Of a stretch of DNA of 64,000 nt, positions 27,300 through 39,423 are shown in pieces. The stretch spans positions 1 through 64,000 of the forward strand of contig CAVQYV010000011.1 in the NCBI GenBank assembly GCA_963718295.1. The letters are read 5' to 3'. Origin of the DNA: CAVQYV01 sp963718295 [NCBI: uncultured Methylomirabilota bacterium] (GTDB taxonomy: Bacteria; Methylomirabilota; Methylomirabilia; CAVQYV01). How positions within the stretch are numbered: the first letter of the stretch is position 1; each line of letters begins with the position of its first letter. Both the position numbers and the translations under genes were made by a program. The notes under the pieces are model-generated. The model ran no database searches. It saw only the letters and a list, made by a program, of their open reading frames with translations, and had not been told where the DNA came from.

Positions 27300-29221
27300 T
27301 GTTAGAGAGAATACGCTCCCCTAAAGACCTCAAGGCCCTGGACAGGGCGGACCTTCCGCGCCTGGCCGAGGAGATCCGGGAACTGATCCTGCAGACGGTA
27401 TCCGCCTCGGGTGGACATCTTGCCTCCAACCTGGGGGTGGTGGAGCTGACCATCGCCCTCCATTACGTCTTTGATGCCCCAAAGGATCAGATCGTTTGGG
27501 ATGTGGGACATCAGACCTATGCCCACAAGATACTCACCGGTCGCCTGGCTCAATTCGCCAACCTCCGACAAGAAGGTGGGATCTGTGGGTTTCCCAAGCG
27601 TGAGGAGAGCCCTTACGACGCCTTCAACACGGGCCATTCCAGCACTGCCATCTCCGCAGCCCTGGGGATGGCCGTGGCTCGAGACCTGAGAGGGGAGAAA
27701 CACCAGGTGATCGCGGTGGTGGGAGACGGTTCTCTCACCGGCGGCCAGGGGTGGGAGGGGTTGAACCAATGCGGCGACCTGAAGCGCGACTTGATCGTGA
27801 TCTTGAATGACAACGAGATGTCCATCTCTCCCAATGTGGGAGCCCTATCCGCCTATTTGAACCGACTCATGACCGGCGACTTCCTTCTGAGGGTCAAGCG
27901 AGAGGTGAAGGACGTCCTCAATCAGATCCCCCAGATTGGCTCAGGGATGGTCAAATTAGCGCATCGGGTGGAAGAGCTGGCAAAAGGCCTGGTCGCGCCC
28001 GGACTCCTCTTTGAGGAATTGGGCTTCACCTACCTGGGCCCCATCGAGGGAAACAGCCTGAGTCATCTGTTGGACGCCTTCGAGGGCGTCAGGAAGCTGA
28101 AGGGCCCGGTCCTGCTCCATATCCTCACCCGAAAAGGGAAAGGGTACCCGCCGGCGGAGAAGAATCCCACCGCCTTTCACAGTCCTCCCTGCTTCGAAGT
28201 TTCCAGCGGTCAACTGATTCGGTCCGACTCCCCTCCCTCCTACACCGGGGCCTTCTCCCAGGCCTTGATTCAATTGGCTCAGGAGGATGAGCGGATCATC
28301 GGGGTCTCGGCGGCCATGGCGGAAGGAACCGGCCTCGATCGATTTGCCAGTCATTTCCCCTCGCGCTTCTTCGATGTGGGGATCGCCGAGCAGCATGCAG
28401 TGACCTTTGCAGGCGGACTGGCTTCCTGCGGCCTCTTGCCGGTGGTGGCGATCTACTCGACCTTTCTTCAGCGGGCCTATGACCAGATCCTCCACGATAT
28501 CTGCCTCCAGGACCTCCACGTGGTCTTCGCGGTGGATCGGGCGGGGATCGTGGGAGAGGACGGCCCGACCCATTGCGGGATCTATGACTTCTCCTATCTT
28601 CGCCATCTGCCCAATATGATCATCATGGCCCCCAAGGACGAGAATGAGCTGCGGCACATGCTCAAGACTGCGATCTGCCACAAAGGGCCCATTGCCCTTC
28701 GCTACCCCCGCGGTCCTGGATGGGGCGTGGGCTGGGATCAGGAGATGAAGGCTCTGGAGATCGGAAAGGCGGAGGTCCTCCAGGAGGGAGAGGATATTCT
28801 GCTGTTGGCCATCGGCTCTATGGTCCATCCTTCACTGGAGGCGGCACGGCGACTGCGGGAGAGGGAGGGCATAAGGGCTGCGGTGGTCAACGCGCGCTTC
28901 TTGAAGCCCTTGGACCTGGAGCTCCTCCGAGAAATGCTGCCGAGGGTCGGCAAGATCCTCACCGTGGAGGAAAACGTCCTGCCGGCAGGGTTTGGGAGTG
29001 CGGTCCTGGAGGGACTGGCGGGCTTGGAGGGCATTCTCCAGGGCATACAGATCGAGCGAATCGGCATCCCCGATGCCGTCATCACCCATGGGCCGATAGA
29101 GAGGGTGAGGGCGAAGTATGGGCTGGGTGCAGAGTCGATTGCCGCCAAGGTGATGGAGATGAAGTCTGGAAAACCAGGCCGTGCCGCGATGTTTTTGCGC
29201 CAGCGAGGGAAAAGAGATTGA
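27296..29221 (+). CDS. dxs: 1-deoxy-D-xylulose-5-phosphate synthase
   Basis: First enzyme of the MEP isoprenoid pathway, joining pyruvate and glyceraldehyde 3-phosphate using thiamine diphosphate. 641 residues. N-terminal domain: HLASNLGVVELTIALHYVFD, WDVGHQTYAHK, GHSSTAISAALGMA, and the TPP-binding GDGSLTGGQGWEGLN. Middle domain: FFDVGIAEQHAVTFAGGLA and DRAGIVGEDGPTHCG. Start at one of two adjacent ATG codons (27296 or 27299), overlapping the xseB stop. Its stop overlaps the TTG start of nadK. Confidence 0.96.
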   Translation: MMLERIRSPKDLKALDRADLPRLAEEIRELILQTVSASGGHLASNLGVVELTIALHYVFDAPKDQIVWDVGHQTYAHKILTGRLAQFANLRQEGGICGFPKREESPYDAFNTGHSSTAISAALGMAVARDLRGEKHQVIAVVGDGSLTGGQGWEGLNQCGDLKRDLIVILNDNEMSISPNVGALSAYLNRLMTGDFLLRVKREVKDVLNQIPQIGSGMVKLAHRVEELAKGLVAPGLLFEELGFTYLGPIEGNSLSHLLDAFEGVRKLKGPVLLHILTRKGKGYPPAEKNPTAFHSPPCFEVSSGQLIRSDSPPSYTGAFSQALIQLAQEDERIIGVSAAMAEGTGLDRFASHFPSRFFDVGIAEQHAVTFAGGLASCGLLPVVAIYSTFLQRAYDQILHDICLQDLHVVFAVDRAGIVGEDGPTHCGIYDFSYLRHLPNMIIMAPKDENELRHMLKTAICHKGPIALRYPRGPGWGVGWDQEMKALEIGKAEVLQEGEDILLLAIGSMVHPSLEAARRLREREGIRAAVVNARFLKPLDLELLREMLPRVGKILTVEENVLPAGFGSAVLEGLAGLEGILQGIQIERIGIPDAVITHGPIERVRAKYGLGAESIAAKVMEMKSGKPGRAAMFLRQRGKRD

Positions 29222-30075
29222 ATAAGGTCGGAATCGTCGCCAAGCCTCATAGGCCGGAGGTCCGCCCCTTACTGAAGGAGCTCTGGGAGTGGCTTCAGGG
29301 GAAGGGTCTGGAGGTCTTTTTTGACCTGGACTCTGCGGCGTTGATCGGGAAGGAAGGGCAAGGGTGCAAGAAATCGGAGTTGCCCTGCAAAGTCGATCTG
29401 GTCGTAGTTCTGGGGGGGGACGGAACCCTCCTCTCGGTCGCGCGCCTGGTGGGCGCGAGACAGGTGCCGATCCTGGGGGTAAACCTGGGGGGCCTGGGCT
29501 TTCTCAGCGAGGTGACCCTGGAGGAGCTCTATGCCACCCTGGAGGAGGTGTTGGCCGGCCAGTACCAGTTCAGCGAGCGACTGATGCTCACTGCCCACAT
29601 CCATCGGCAGGGAGAGCGGATCGCAGAATACACGGTGCTCAATGACGTGGTGATCAACAAGGGGGCACTGGCCCGAATCATCGAGATGGAGACGTATATC
29701 GACTCGGAATATGTGACCACCTATCGGGCTGACGGCCTCATCATCTCCACCCCCACCGGATCGACTGCCTATTCGATGGCGGCCGGTGGCCCCATCATCT
29801 ATCCTTCCTTGCAGTCCTTGGTGTTGACCCCCATCTGCCCCCACACCCTGACCAATCGCCCGCTGGTGATCCCCAATCGGGTCAAGATCGAGGTCATCCT
29901 GATCTCCGAGAACGAGGATGTCTATCTGACCCTGGACGGCCAGGTGGGTTTTGCCCTGCGGTACCGGGACGTGGTCGAGGTCAAGAGTTCAGAGCATTCC
30001 ATCAAGCTGATCCGCTCCAATCATCGAAGCTACTACGAGGTCCTCCGCACCAAGCTGAAGTGGGGAGAGAGATAG
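29218..30075 (+). CDS. nadK: NAD kinase
   Basis: Phosphorylates NAD to NADP. From TTG 29218 (TTGA overlap with dxs) the protein is 285 residues: LNKVGIVAKPHRPEVRPLL. The GGDGT motif is at residues 66-70 (VVVLGGDGTLLSVARL), followed by GVNLGGLGFLSE, NDVVINKG and the second motif YRADGLIISTPTGSTAYSMAAGGP. The frame is open far upstream inside dxs, but only this start gives the family N-terminus. Followed closely by recN. Confidence 0.94.
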   Translation: MNKVGIVAKPHRPEVRPLLKELWEWLQGKGLEVFFDLDSAALIGKEGQGCKKSELPCKVDLVVVLGGDGTLLSVARLVGARQVPILGVNLGGLGFLSEVTLEELYATLEEVLAGQYQFSERLMLTAHIHRQGERIAEYTVLNDVVINKGALARIIEMETYIDSEYVTTYRADGLIISTPTGSTAYSMAAGGPIIYPSLQSLVLTPICPHTLTNRPLVIPNRVKIEVILISENEDVYLTLDGQVGFALRYRDVVEVKSSEHSIKLIRSNHRSYYEVLRTKLKWGER

Positions 30076-30079
30076 TTAG

Positions 30080-31825
30080 ATGTTACGGGAGCTCAGGATC
30101 TGCAACTTTGCCCTCATCGCTGAGTTGGGGGTTCAGTTTGGTCCCGGCTTCAATGTCCTCACCGGGGAGACGGGGGCGGGCAAATCCATTATCGTCGATG
30201 CCCTGGCCTTTCTGTTGGGGACCCGGGCCCAGAATGAACAGCTTCGCTCTGGAGCCAATGAGGCAGCGGTGGAGGGCAGTTTTGACCCACCTCCCTCTCC
30301 GGAATTTCGAGCCCTCATGGAGCAGGCTGGCCTCTCCCAGGAATCGGACCAGTTCCTGATCCTCAAACGCCACCTGCTGCGGGATGGGAGGAATAAAGCC
30401 TACGTGAACGGATCTTTCGTCCCCCTATCCACGCTCCGAGCGCTGGGAGATCATCTGGCCGATATCCAGGGGCAGCATCAGGGGCACTCCCTCTTGGAGC
30501 CGGCCCGGCAATTGGAACTATTGGATGCATATGCCGGGCACCGGGAGAGGACCGCCTGGCTCCGGGACCGCTATCAAAGGGTACAGAAAATCAGGAAGGA
30601 GCTGGGGCAATCGAGAGTCGACGGGGGAGACACGGGGAAGAGGCTGGAGTTTTTGAACTTCGAACGCTCCGAGATCGAGGCGGCCCAACTGAGGCCCGGA
30701 GAAGAAGAGGAGATCCTGCAGGAGAGGATCCTTTTGGCCAATGCCGAAAAGCTCTTCCAGCACAGTGAGATGATCCTAAATCAGATCTGCCGTGAACCGG
30801 GGGCGGCGGCGGATTCCATCTCTTCCGCGATTGCCTCGCTGCGCGGAGGCATGGAGATCGACCCCCGCCTTTCCCCTTCCCTGGAAGCCCTGCAGTCGGC
30901 CAAAATCTATCTCGAGGAGGCGGCCTCCTGCCTGAAGTCCTATCAGGGAAAGATCGACTTCGATCCTGCCCGCCTGGAAGAGTTGGAACTGCGGCTTTCC
31001 ACCATCGCCAAATTGAAGCGAAAATACGGGGGATCCCTCTCCGAGGTTCTGGCCTCCTACGAAGAGGTCCTGCGAAAGATCGAAGAGATAGAAGGGTGGG
31101 CCGAGAGAAGAGCCCAGTTGAGTACGGAACTCGATGGGCTGCTGGAGGAGATGGCAGAGCTGGCGCAAAAGATCTCCCAGGCCCGGAAAGAGGCTGCCCA
31201 TTCAATGGAGGAAGAGGTGCAGAGGGAATTGCGGCAGCTGGGCATGCCCCAGGCGATCTTTCAGATCGGCATCTGGCAATCGGAGGACCCGGAAGGTGAG
31301 CTGGCGGTAAGCGGTGAGAGGTATCGGATCTCTCCCCAGGGAATCGACGAGATCGGCTTTCTATTCTCCTCCAATTCGGGGGAGCCTCTCAAGCCCCTAT
31401 CCAAGATCATCTCCGGTGGTGAACTGTCTCGGGCGACCTTGGCGCTCAAGACGGTCCTGGCCGCCCTGGATGAAATCCCGACCCTAATCCTGGATGAGGT
31501 GGATGTGGGTATCAGCGGCAGCATGGCGGAGGTGATCGGCCAGAAGGTCGCGTCCATCGGTGGGCAGCGGCAGGTCATCTGTATCACCCATCTTGCACAG
31601 ATCGCGGCCTTCGGGGATTCTCATTTTCATGTCCAGAAGCAGCAGCAAGGCACTCGGCCGCTGGCGGAACTGAGGAGGCTCAGGGAGTCCGAAAGGGTGA
31701 ATGAAATCGCTCGGATGTTGGGTGGCAAAGGGGTCTCCGAGACGCCGTTGGCCCACGCGAGGGAGATCCTGTCTTCCGCCACTGGATGGAAAAGGATGAG
31801 GAATGCCTCTTTCACGGCCTCTTAG
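30080..31825 (+). CDS. recN: DNA repair protein RecN
   Basis: SMC-like ATPase acting in double-strand break repair. 581 residues. Walker A GETGAGKS at 29-36 within FNVLTGETGAGKSIIVDAL, the Q-loop region ADIQGQHQGHSLLEP, two coiled-coil arms (about 150-360), signature KIISGGELSRATLAL and Walker B IPTLILDEVDVGISG, then CITHLAQIAAFGDSHF. The pattern and size are typical. nadK-recN adjacency is common. The end overlaps the ubiB-like gene by 23 bases. Confidence 0.95.
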   Translation: MLRELRICNFALIAELGVQFGPGFNVLTGETGAGKSIIVDALAFLLGTRAQNEQLRSGANEAAVEGSFDPPPSPEFRALMEQAGLSQESDQFLILKRHLLRDGRNKAYVNGSFVPLSTLRALGDHLADIQGQHQGHSLLEPARQLELLDAYAGHRERTAWLRDRYQRVQKIRKELGQSRVDGGDTGKRLEFLNFERSEIEAAQLRPGEEEEILQERILLANAEKLFQHSEMILNQICREPGAAADSISSAIASLRGGMEIDPRLSPSLEALQSAKIYLEEAASCLKSYQGKIDFDPARLEELELRLSTIAKLKRKYGGSLSEVLASYEEVLRKIEEIEGWAERRAQLSTELDGLLEEMAELAQKISQARKEAAHSMEEEVQRELRQLGMPQAIFQIGIWQSEDPEGELAVSGERYRISPQGIDEIGFLFSSNSGEPLKPLSKIISGGELSRATLALKTVLAALDEIPTLILDEVDVGISGSMAEVIGQKVASIGGQRQVICITHLAQIAAFGDSHFHVQKQQQGTRPLAELRRLRESERVNEIARMLGGKGVSETPLAHAREILSSATGWKRMRNASFTAS

Positions 31826-33482
31826 AGGATACCGAAACATCCAGCGCCTCAGCCAGATCATCAATGTGTTCGCCAAACACGGATTTGGCTATGTGGCAGT
31901 CCAGCTCAGGCTGAGGAATATCCTCCCTCTGACCCGCAGGTTTGCCAGCCGGGCCGAAGGGATCCAGGAATTGACGGTCCCGGTGAGGATTCGCATGGCC
32001 CTCGAAGAGTTGGGTCCCACCTTCATCAAGTTCGGTCAAGTCTTGAGCTCCCGTCCCGACCTCATCCCCCTTGCCCTCATCGAAGAACTCAAGCATCTCC
32101 AAGATCGAGTCCCTCCCTTCCCCTTTGGGCAAGTCAAGGAGGTGGTGGAGAAGGAATTGGGGGGGTCCCTCGAGGAGGCCTTCCTCTCCTTCTCAGAGAT
32201 TCCAGATGCCGCTGCTTCCATCGCCCAGGTCCATTCTGCCATCCTGAAGAGCGGGGAGTCAGTGGTTGTGAAGATCCAACGGCCTCAGATCGAAAAGACC
32301 ATCGAGGAGGATATCCTTCTGCTCCAGGCCCTGGCGAAGCTTCTGGAGCGATATGTGCCCGAGATACGCCTGTACAATCCAACAGGGCTCGTGGAGGAAT
32401 TCTCGCGGGCGATTCGGCGAGAGCTCGATTTTACCCTGGAATCCTTTAACGTGGACAGATTCCGGCAGAATTTCAAGGGCCTTCCCCGGATCGTTATTCC
32501 CCAAGTCTTCTGGAAGCAGAGCACATCTCGTGTCATGACCTTGGAGCGCCTGGAGGGGATTTCCATTGATGAGGCAGAGGCAATCCGGCAAAGGGGGTAT
32601 TCCTCCATGGAGATTGCCCACCTCCTGGTGGACGCATATCTTTTGCAGATATTCGAATATGGGCTCTTTCATGCCGATCCCCACCCCGGAAACATCCTGG
32701 TCCTGGAAGGGGGGAGGTTGGCCCTATTGGATTTTGGGATCGTGGGCCGCATCAGCAAAGAGATGAGGGAGGTCAACGCCGCCATATTCCTGGCCCTGGT
32801 GAGAAGGGACTACGGCCGGTTGGCCGATGAGATCTTAAAGGTGGGACTGGTGACGGAGGAGAGCGAGACCCGCAGCTTTCGAGAGGACCTCACCGATTTT
32901 ATCGAGCCCTATTATGGCCGAAACCTGGCGCACATAGAGGTCGGGAGGATCGTGTCGGAGTCCATCCAGCTGGCCAACAAATACCGCGTCCACCTCCCCC
33001 TCGACCTGGTGTTGCTGGGCAAGACCCTGGCGACGGTGGAAGGGGTGGCCCGCCAGCTGAATCCGGACTTGAATTTGCTGGAGGCGGCCAGGCCCTATGC
33101 GCAGCGGATGATACGTCGCGAGAAAAGCCCATGGCATCTCACCCAGAAGGCGCTTTCGCTCACGGAGGAGTATCGAGAATTGGCCCAGGAGCTGCCCTCC
33201 CAGATCAAGCTGGGCCTCAGAAAGCTGCTCCACGGCAGGTTGAGGGTGGAATTCAGCCATGTGGGCCTGGATTACCTCTCCCGAGAGATGGATCGCTCGA
33301 GCAATCGCATCTCCTTCAGCCTCATCATTTCCGCCATCATCGTCGCCTCTTCCCTGATCATCAATTCGGGGATGGGACCCCGGGTCTTTGGTCTCTCCGC
33401 TCTGGGAATCGTGGGTTTCTCCCTGGCAGGAGTCCTGGGACTTTGGCTGGCGATCTCCATCTTGAGATCAGGAAGGCTGTAG
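31803..33482 (+). CDS. UbiB/AarF family atypical kinase-like protein
   Basis: 559 residues. Family marks are the KxGQ motif in FIKFGQVLSSRPDLIP (residues about 74-89), ATP-site VVKIQRP, ExD in RRELDFTLESFN, HADPHPGNI and LDFGIVGR. Two membrane helices close the protein (FSLIISAIIVASSLIIN; GIVGFSLAGVLGLWLAISIL). Members support quinone or isoprenoid lipid metabolism and have ATPase rather than protein kinase activity. Proximity to dxs fits an isoprenoid link. It overlaps recN. Confidence 0.88.
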   Translation: MPLSRPLRGYRNIQRLSQIINVFAKHGFGYVAVQLRLRNILPLTRRFASRAEGIQELTVPVRIRMALEELGPTFIKFGQVLSSRPDLIPLALIEELKHLQDRVPPFPFGQVKEVVEKELGGSLEEAFLSFSEIPDAAASIAQVHSAILKSGESVVVKIQRPQIEKTIEEDILLLQALAKLLERYVPEIRLYNPTGLVEEFSRAIRRELDFTLESFNVDRFRQNFKGLPRIVIPQVFWKQSTSRVMTLERLEGISIDEAEAIRQRGYSSMEIAHLLVDAYLLQIFEYGLFHADPHPGNILVLEGGRLALLDFGIVGRISKEMREVNAAIFLALVRRDYGRLADEILKVGLVTEESETRSFREDLTDFIEPYYGRNLAHIEVGRIVSESIQLANKYRVHLPLDLVLLGKTLATVEGVARQLNPDLNLLEAARPYAQRMIRREKSPWHLTQKALSLTEEYRELAQELPSQIKLGLRKLLHGRLRVEFSHVGLDYLSREMDRSSNRISFSLIISAIIVASSLIINSGMGPRVFGLSALGIVGFSLAGVLGLWLAISILRSGRL

Positions 33483-33563
33483 AAGCGAAGCGAGAGCCAC
33501 ACCTTGGCGGACAGACGAAATCCGTATATCGGCTGAGAAGGCCTCAGGAGGGATCCAATCCAC

Positions 33564-34775
33564 ATGGAAAAGGGTGAAGCAAGAGAGGTGCTGCTGTTGG
33601 GGACAGCCCATGCATTGGCGCATGGATACATGCTGATCTTTCCGGCAGTCCTGATTCTCATCATGAAGGAGTTTCAGGTCGGCTATTTCATGCTGGGGGT
33701 GCTGGGAACGATCTCCAATTTCGCCTTCGGGCTGGGTGCCCTGCCGGCGGGGTTCCTTTCCGATCGAGTAGGAGCAAGGCGCCTGATTCTCCTCTATTTA
33801 TTTGGAGCCACTCTCTCCGCCCTTCTGATATCCTTTTCCAGATCCTTTTTTCAACTTGCCGCCTGTTTAGGTTTGCTGGGCCTCTTTTGCAGCATGTATC
33901 ATCCCTGCAGCCTGGCCCTTCTCTCCCACCTGAAAGAGCGGGGAAAGGCCTTCGGAATTGTGGGGGCCCTGGGGAATGTGGGGCTGGCCATTTCTCCCCT
34001 CCTTGCCGGATATTTTGCCTCCCGTCTGGGATGGAGAGGGGTTTTTCCGCTCTTCTCCGTGGTGGGCTTGATGGTCGGTGTTTCCTACCTCATCCACCAG
34101 AAGGGGACGGCCTGGGTTGGCGGAGATGCAGGAAGAAAGATGGGACCTGCTCCCTCCTCGGGGGAGACGAGACTGATTACCCTTCCCTTCGTACTCCTCC
34201 TTTGCATGCAGACCCTTGCCGGTTTCTCCTTTCAAGGGTCGACCACTTTCCTGCCTACCTATCTCTCCCGCAGGGTGGAAATGCAACTCTTTGGGCTCGA
34301 TCCGGTGGGGATTGGGGGGATCATGGCCAGCATTTCCCTGATGATAGGGGTTTTTGGGCAATACCTGGGCGGATATATGGGGCAAAAGACCGATACTGCG
34401 CGTTTGTACCTCCTGATGGTGTCCGCTACCTTCCCATCCCTCCTTTTGATCGGACTGGCCCGGAATGCTGCGTTGGTATTGGTTGCGGGGACCTTCGCTT
34501 TTTTCTATTTTTGTGCCCAACCCATAGGTAACATCCTGTTGGCCAGCTTCACCTCGGCCATTTCCCGGGGAAAAGGCTACGGGATATCGTTCTTTTTCTC
34601 CTTCGGTATCGGCTCCCTGGCCGCTGGCTTCTGTGGGTTGATTGCAGAGAGGATCTCATTGCCCGCAGTCTTCTATACCCTGTCCGCCCTTTCCCTGCTT
34701 CAGGCCGCCTTCGCTTTTACCCTCGTGCGCATCCGCCGAGGAAAAGAAGAGGGACTCGTGCAAAAAAGCCCTTGA
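33564..34775 (+). CDS. MFS transporter (fosmidomycin-resistance-like)
   Basis: 403 residues with about 12 hydrophobic segments. The N-terminus LLLGTAHALAHGYMLIFPAV and the loop AGFLSDRVGARRLILLYLF are the major facilitator signature (G...DR.G.R). The second half has GGYMGQKTDTARLYLLM. The pattern GHFVxDxYSxxLPxLLP-like start resembles the Fsr subgroup. Substrate unknown. Two short gaps (80 and 145 bases) separate it from neighbours; no promoter is clear. Confidence 0.8.
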   Translation: MEKGEAREVLLLGTAHALAHGYMLIFPAVLILIMKEFQVGYFMLGVLGTISNFAFGLGALPAGFLSDRVGARRLILLYLFGATLSALLISFSRSFFQLAACLGLLGLFCSMYHPCSLALLSHLKERGKAFGIVGALGNVGLAISPLLAGYFASRLGWRGVFPLFSVVGLMVGVSYLIHQKGTAWVGGDAGRKMGPAPSSGETRLITLPFVLLLCMQTLAGFSFQGSTTFLPTYLSRRVEMQLFGLDPVGIGGIMASISLMIGVFGQYLGGYMGQKTDTARLYLLMVSATFPSLLLIGLARNAALVLVAGTFAFFYFCAQPIGNILLASFTSAISRGKGYGISFFFSFGIGSLAAGFCGLIAERISLPAVFYTLSALSLLQAAFAFTLVRIRRGKEEGLVQKSP

Positions 34776-34920
34776 AATTGGCCCCTTCAGGTGCTAAGTT
34801 ACGCCATTCTGAAAAATGCCTACCGAGGGCAGGCCCAGCGGCTTGGAACGGCCTCGGCAAGGGATGCAGAGAGAGGACAATCTGTCCACTTCTGGAATCA
34901 TAATCGCAACGGGGGGGAGC

Positions 34921-35097
34921 GTGATTGACGAAAGATTGCTGAAGATCCTGGCTTGTCCTGCTTGCAAGGGAGAGGTCCGTCTGGAGGAGGAGTGGGAGAG
35001 GATTGTCTGCGATGTCTGCGGCAAGAGGTATCCCGTCCGGGATGGAATCCCAGTGATGCTCATCGAAGAGGCAGAGGAGAGAGGGCCTGAGTCATGA
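34921..35097 (+). CDS. Trm112/YcaR-like small zinc protein
   Basis: 58 residues from GTG 34921: VIDERLLKILACPACKGEVR followed by CDVCGKRYPVRDGIPVMLIEEA. The paired CxxC motifs and DGIPVML end are the Trm112p/UPF0434 signature. In other bacteria such proteins (YcaR) sit next to kdsB, as here within the KDO gene block. They are thought to be methyltransferase or enzyme partners. The stop overlaps the epimerase start (ATGA). Confidence 0.85.
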   Translation: MIDERLLKILACPACKGEVRLEEEWERIVCDVCGKRYPVRDGIPVMLIEEAEERGPES

Positions 35098-36026
35098 GGA
35101 TATTGGTTACGGGAGGGGCGGGCTTTATCTCCTCTCATATCGCGGCAGCATACCTCCAGGAAGGCCACCAGGTCAGTGTCGTGGATAACCTCTCCCAGGG
35201 GAAAAGGGAGAATATCCCCCAGGGTGCGACCTTTTACCCCATGGATATTCTCGATCCTCAATTGGACGAGGTCTTTTCCCGAGAGAGGCCGGAAGTCATC
35301 AATCACCATGCTGCCCAGATCGATGTGCGAAAATCGGTGATGGATCCCGCCTTCGATGCCAGGGTCAATATCATGGGCACCTTGAACCTCTTGGATTCCG
35401 CGGTCCAGCATGGAACCCGTCAGGTGATCTTCGCCTCCTCCGGGGGCACGGTCTATGGGGAGAATGGTACCTTTCCCCTCTCGGAGCAATCTCCGCTCGA
35501 GCCGAAGTCACCCTATGGGCTCAGCAAGTATGTAGGGGAGCGTTATCTGCAGCTCTACTTTACGCTCTTTGGCCTGAACTCCGTCATACTCCGCTATTCC
35601 AATGTCTATGGACCACGCCAGGATCCCAAGGGCGAGGCAGGGGTGGTGGCGATCTTCTGCGAAAACATCCTGAATGAGAAGCCTCTGACCGTCTTTGGGG
35701 ATGGGACCCAGACTCGCGACTACGTCTTCGTATCCGATGTGGTAGCAGCCAACCTGGAGGCCCTGAGGATGAAGGAATGCCTCATCCTCAATGTGGGAAC
35801 GAGCCAGGAAACGTCGGTGAATGAACTGATTTCGGCCTTTGAACGCCTGGTAGGCCGGCCACTCCCCCTAAATCGTGCACCCTCCCGGCAAGGGGAATTG
35901 CAGCGAAATAGCCTTTCCTCGTCATGGGCTCGGGAGAAATTGGGATGGACCCCCAAGGTTTCGTTGGAGGAAGGTCTGCGGCAGACCCTGGACTGGTTCC
36001 AGGAAAGACGAAGGGGAGCAGAATAG
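35094..36026 (+). CDS. UDP-sugar epimerase (GalE-like SDR)
   Basis: 310 residues beginning MRILVTGGAGFISSHIAAAY, with the third Rossmann glycine replaced by Ser (GGAGFIS rather than GGAGFIG). Downstream motifs are normal: HHAAQIDVRKSV, FASSGGTVYGE, the catalytic YGLSKYVGE, RYSNVYGPRQDP and GDGTQTRDYVFVSDV. This matches the UDP-glucose 4-epimerase group of extended SDR proteins, active on NDP-sugars for surface polysaccharide. It lies in an envelope-sugar operon with hldE kinase and kds genes. Confidence 0.88.
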   Translation: MRILVTGGAGFISSHIAAAYLQEGHQVSVVDNLSQGKRENIPQGATFYPMDILDPQLDEVFSRERPEVINHHAAQIDVRKSVMDPAFDARVNIMGTLNLLDSAVQHGTRQVIFASSGGTVYGENGTFPLSEQSPLEPKSPYGLSKYVGERYLQLYFTLFGLNSVILRYSNVYGPRQDPKGEAGVVAIFCENILNEKPLTVFGDGTQTRDYVFVSDVVAANLEALRMKECLILNVGTSQETSVNELISAFERLVGRPLPLNRAPSRQGELQRNSLSSSWAREKLGWTPKVSLEEGLRQTLDWFQERRRGAE

Positions 36027-36029
36027 GTC

Positions 36030-37012
36030 ATGAGAGGACTGGAGGCAATGCTTCAGCACCTTCAGGGCAAGAAGATCCTGGTGATTGGGGATATCATGAT
36101 CGACGATTATATCTGGGGCAGCGTCTCCCGCATCTCCCCTGAGGCGCCTGTTCCAGTGGTGGAGGTCAAAGCTGAGGAACTGCGCCTGGGAGGGGCGGCC
36201 AACGTAGCTGCCAATGTCCGCTCCCTGGGAGGATGGGCGATTCTGGTGGGGGCGGTAGGCGATGATGCCCTGGCAGAACGTCTCACTGAGGATCTGGTAA
36301 AGCACGGGATTGATGGGGGAGGAATCATCGTCGATAAAGGGAGGCCCACTACCGTCAAGACGAGAGTCATCGCCGGATCCCAGCAGATCGTCAGATTCGA
36401 TCGAGAAAGCTTTGAAGACGTGAAAGGAGAAGGCCTCAGCAGAATCCAGGGAGCCATAGAGGAGAAGCTGGGGCAGGTGGACGGCCTGATTATTTCCGAT
36501 TACGGAAAGGGGGTAATCACGGAGGCTCTTCTCCATTGGCTCATCCCCCAAGCCCTCCAAAGAAAGAAGACCATCTCGGTAGATCCCAAGGAGAACCATT
36601 TCCCTCTTTATCGAGGGGTTACGGTGATTACCCCCAACCATAGGGAGGCGGGCATTGCGGTGGGCAAGGCCATCCGGACCGAGGAGGATCTGAATAGCGT
36701 AGGGTTGGATCTTTTGTCGAAAATCGGCGTGAACTCAGTCCTGATCACCCGCGGTGCCCAGGGTATGAGGCTCTTTGAGAGGGGCAAGCCACCGGTGCAG
36801 ATCGATACGGTAGCCCGCGAGGTCTACGATGTGGTGGGCGCCGGAGACACAGTCGTGGGCGCCCTCACCCTTTCTTTGGCCGCCGGGGCATCCATGGAAG
36901 AGGCCGCCCGTATCTCCAATTACGCGGCCGGCGTGGTGGTGGGGAAAAAAGGGACAGCCACTGTGACGCTGGAGGAGTTGGAGAACTCCTTGGAGGCCGA
37001 TAGGAGAGAAGG

Positions 37013-37016
<4 letters not shown>
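36030..37016 (+). CDS. rfaE1: heptose 7-phosphate kinase (HldE N-terminal type)
   Basis: Makes D-glycero-beta-D-manno-heptose 1,7-bisphosphate for lipopolysaccharide core. 328 residues, only the ribokinase-like half; no C-terminal adenylyltransferase is attached. Motifs: [46 protein letters not shown], and the PfkB signature [15 protein letters not shown]. Start ATG 36030 follows GGGAGCAGAATAGGTC. The TGA stop overlaps the CTG start of kdsB. Confidence 0.9.
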
Positions 37017-39408
<2,392 letters not shown>

Positions 39409-39423
39409 GGCGAGGATGCGGGG

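Noticed and set aside
32134-32382. Minus-strand frames opposite the ubiB-like gene
   Set aside because: The plus-strand product has all family motifs; the opposite frames are shadows.
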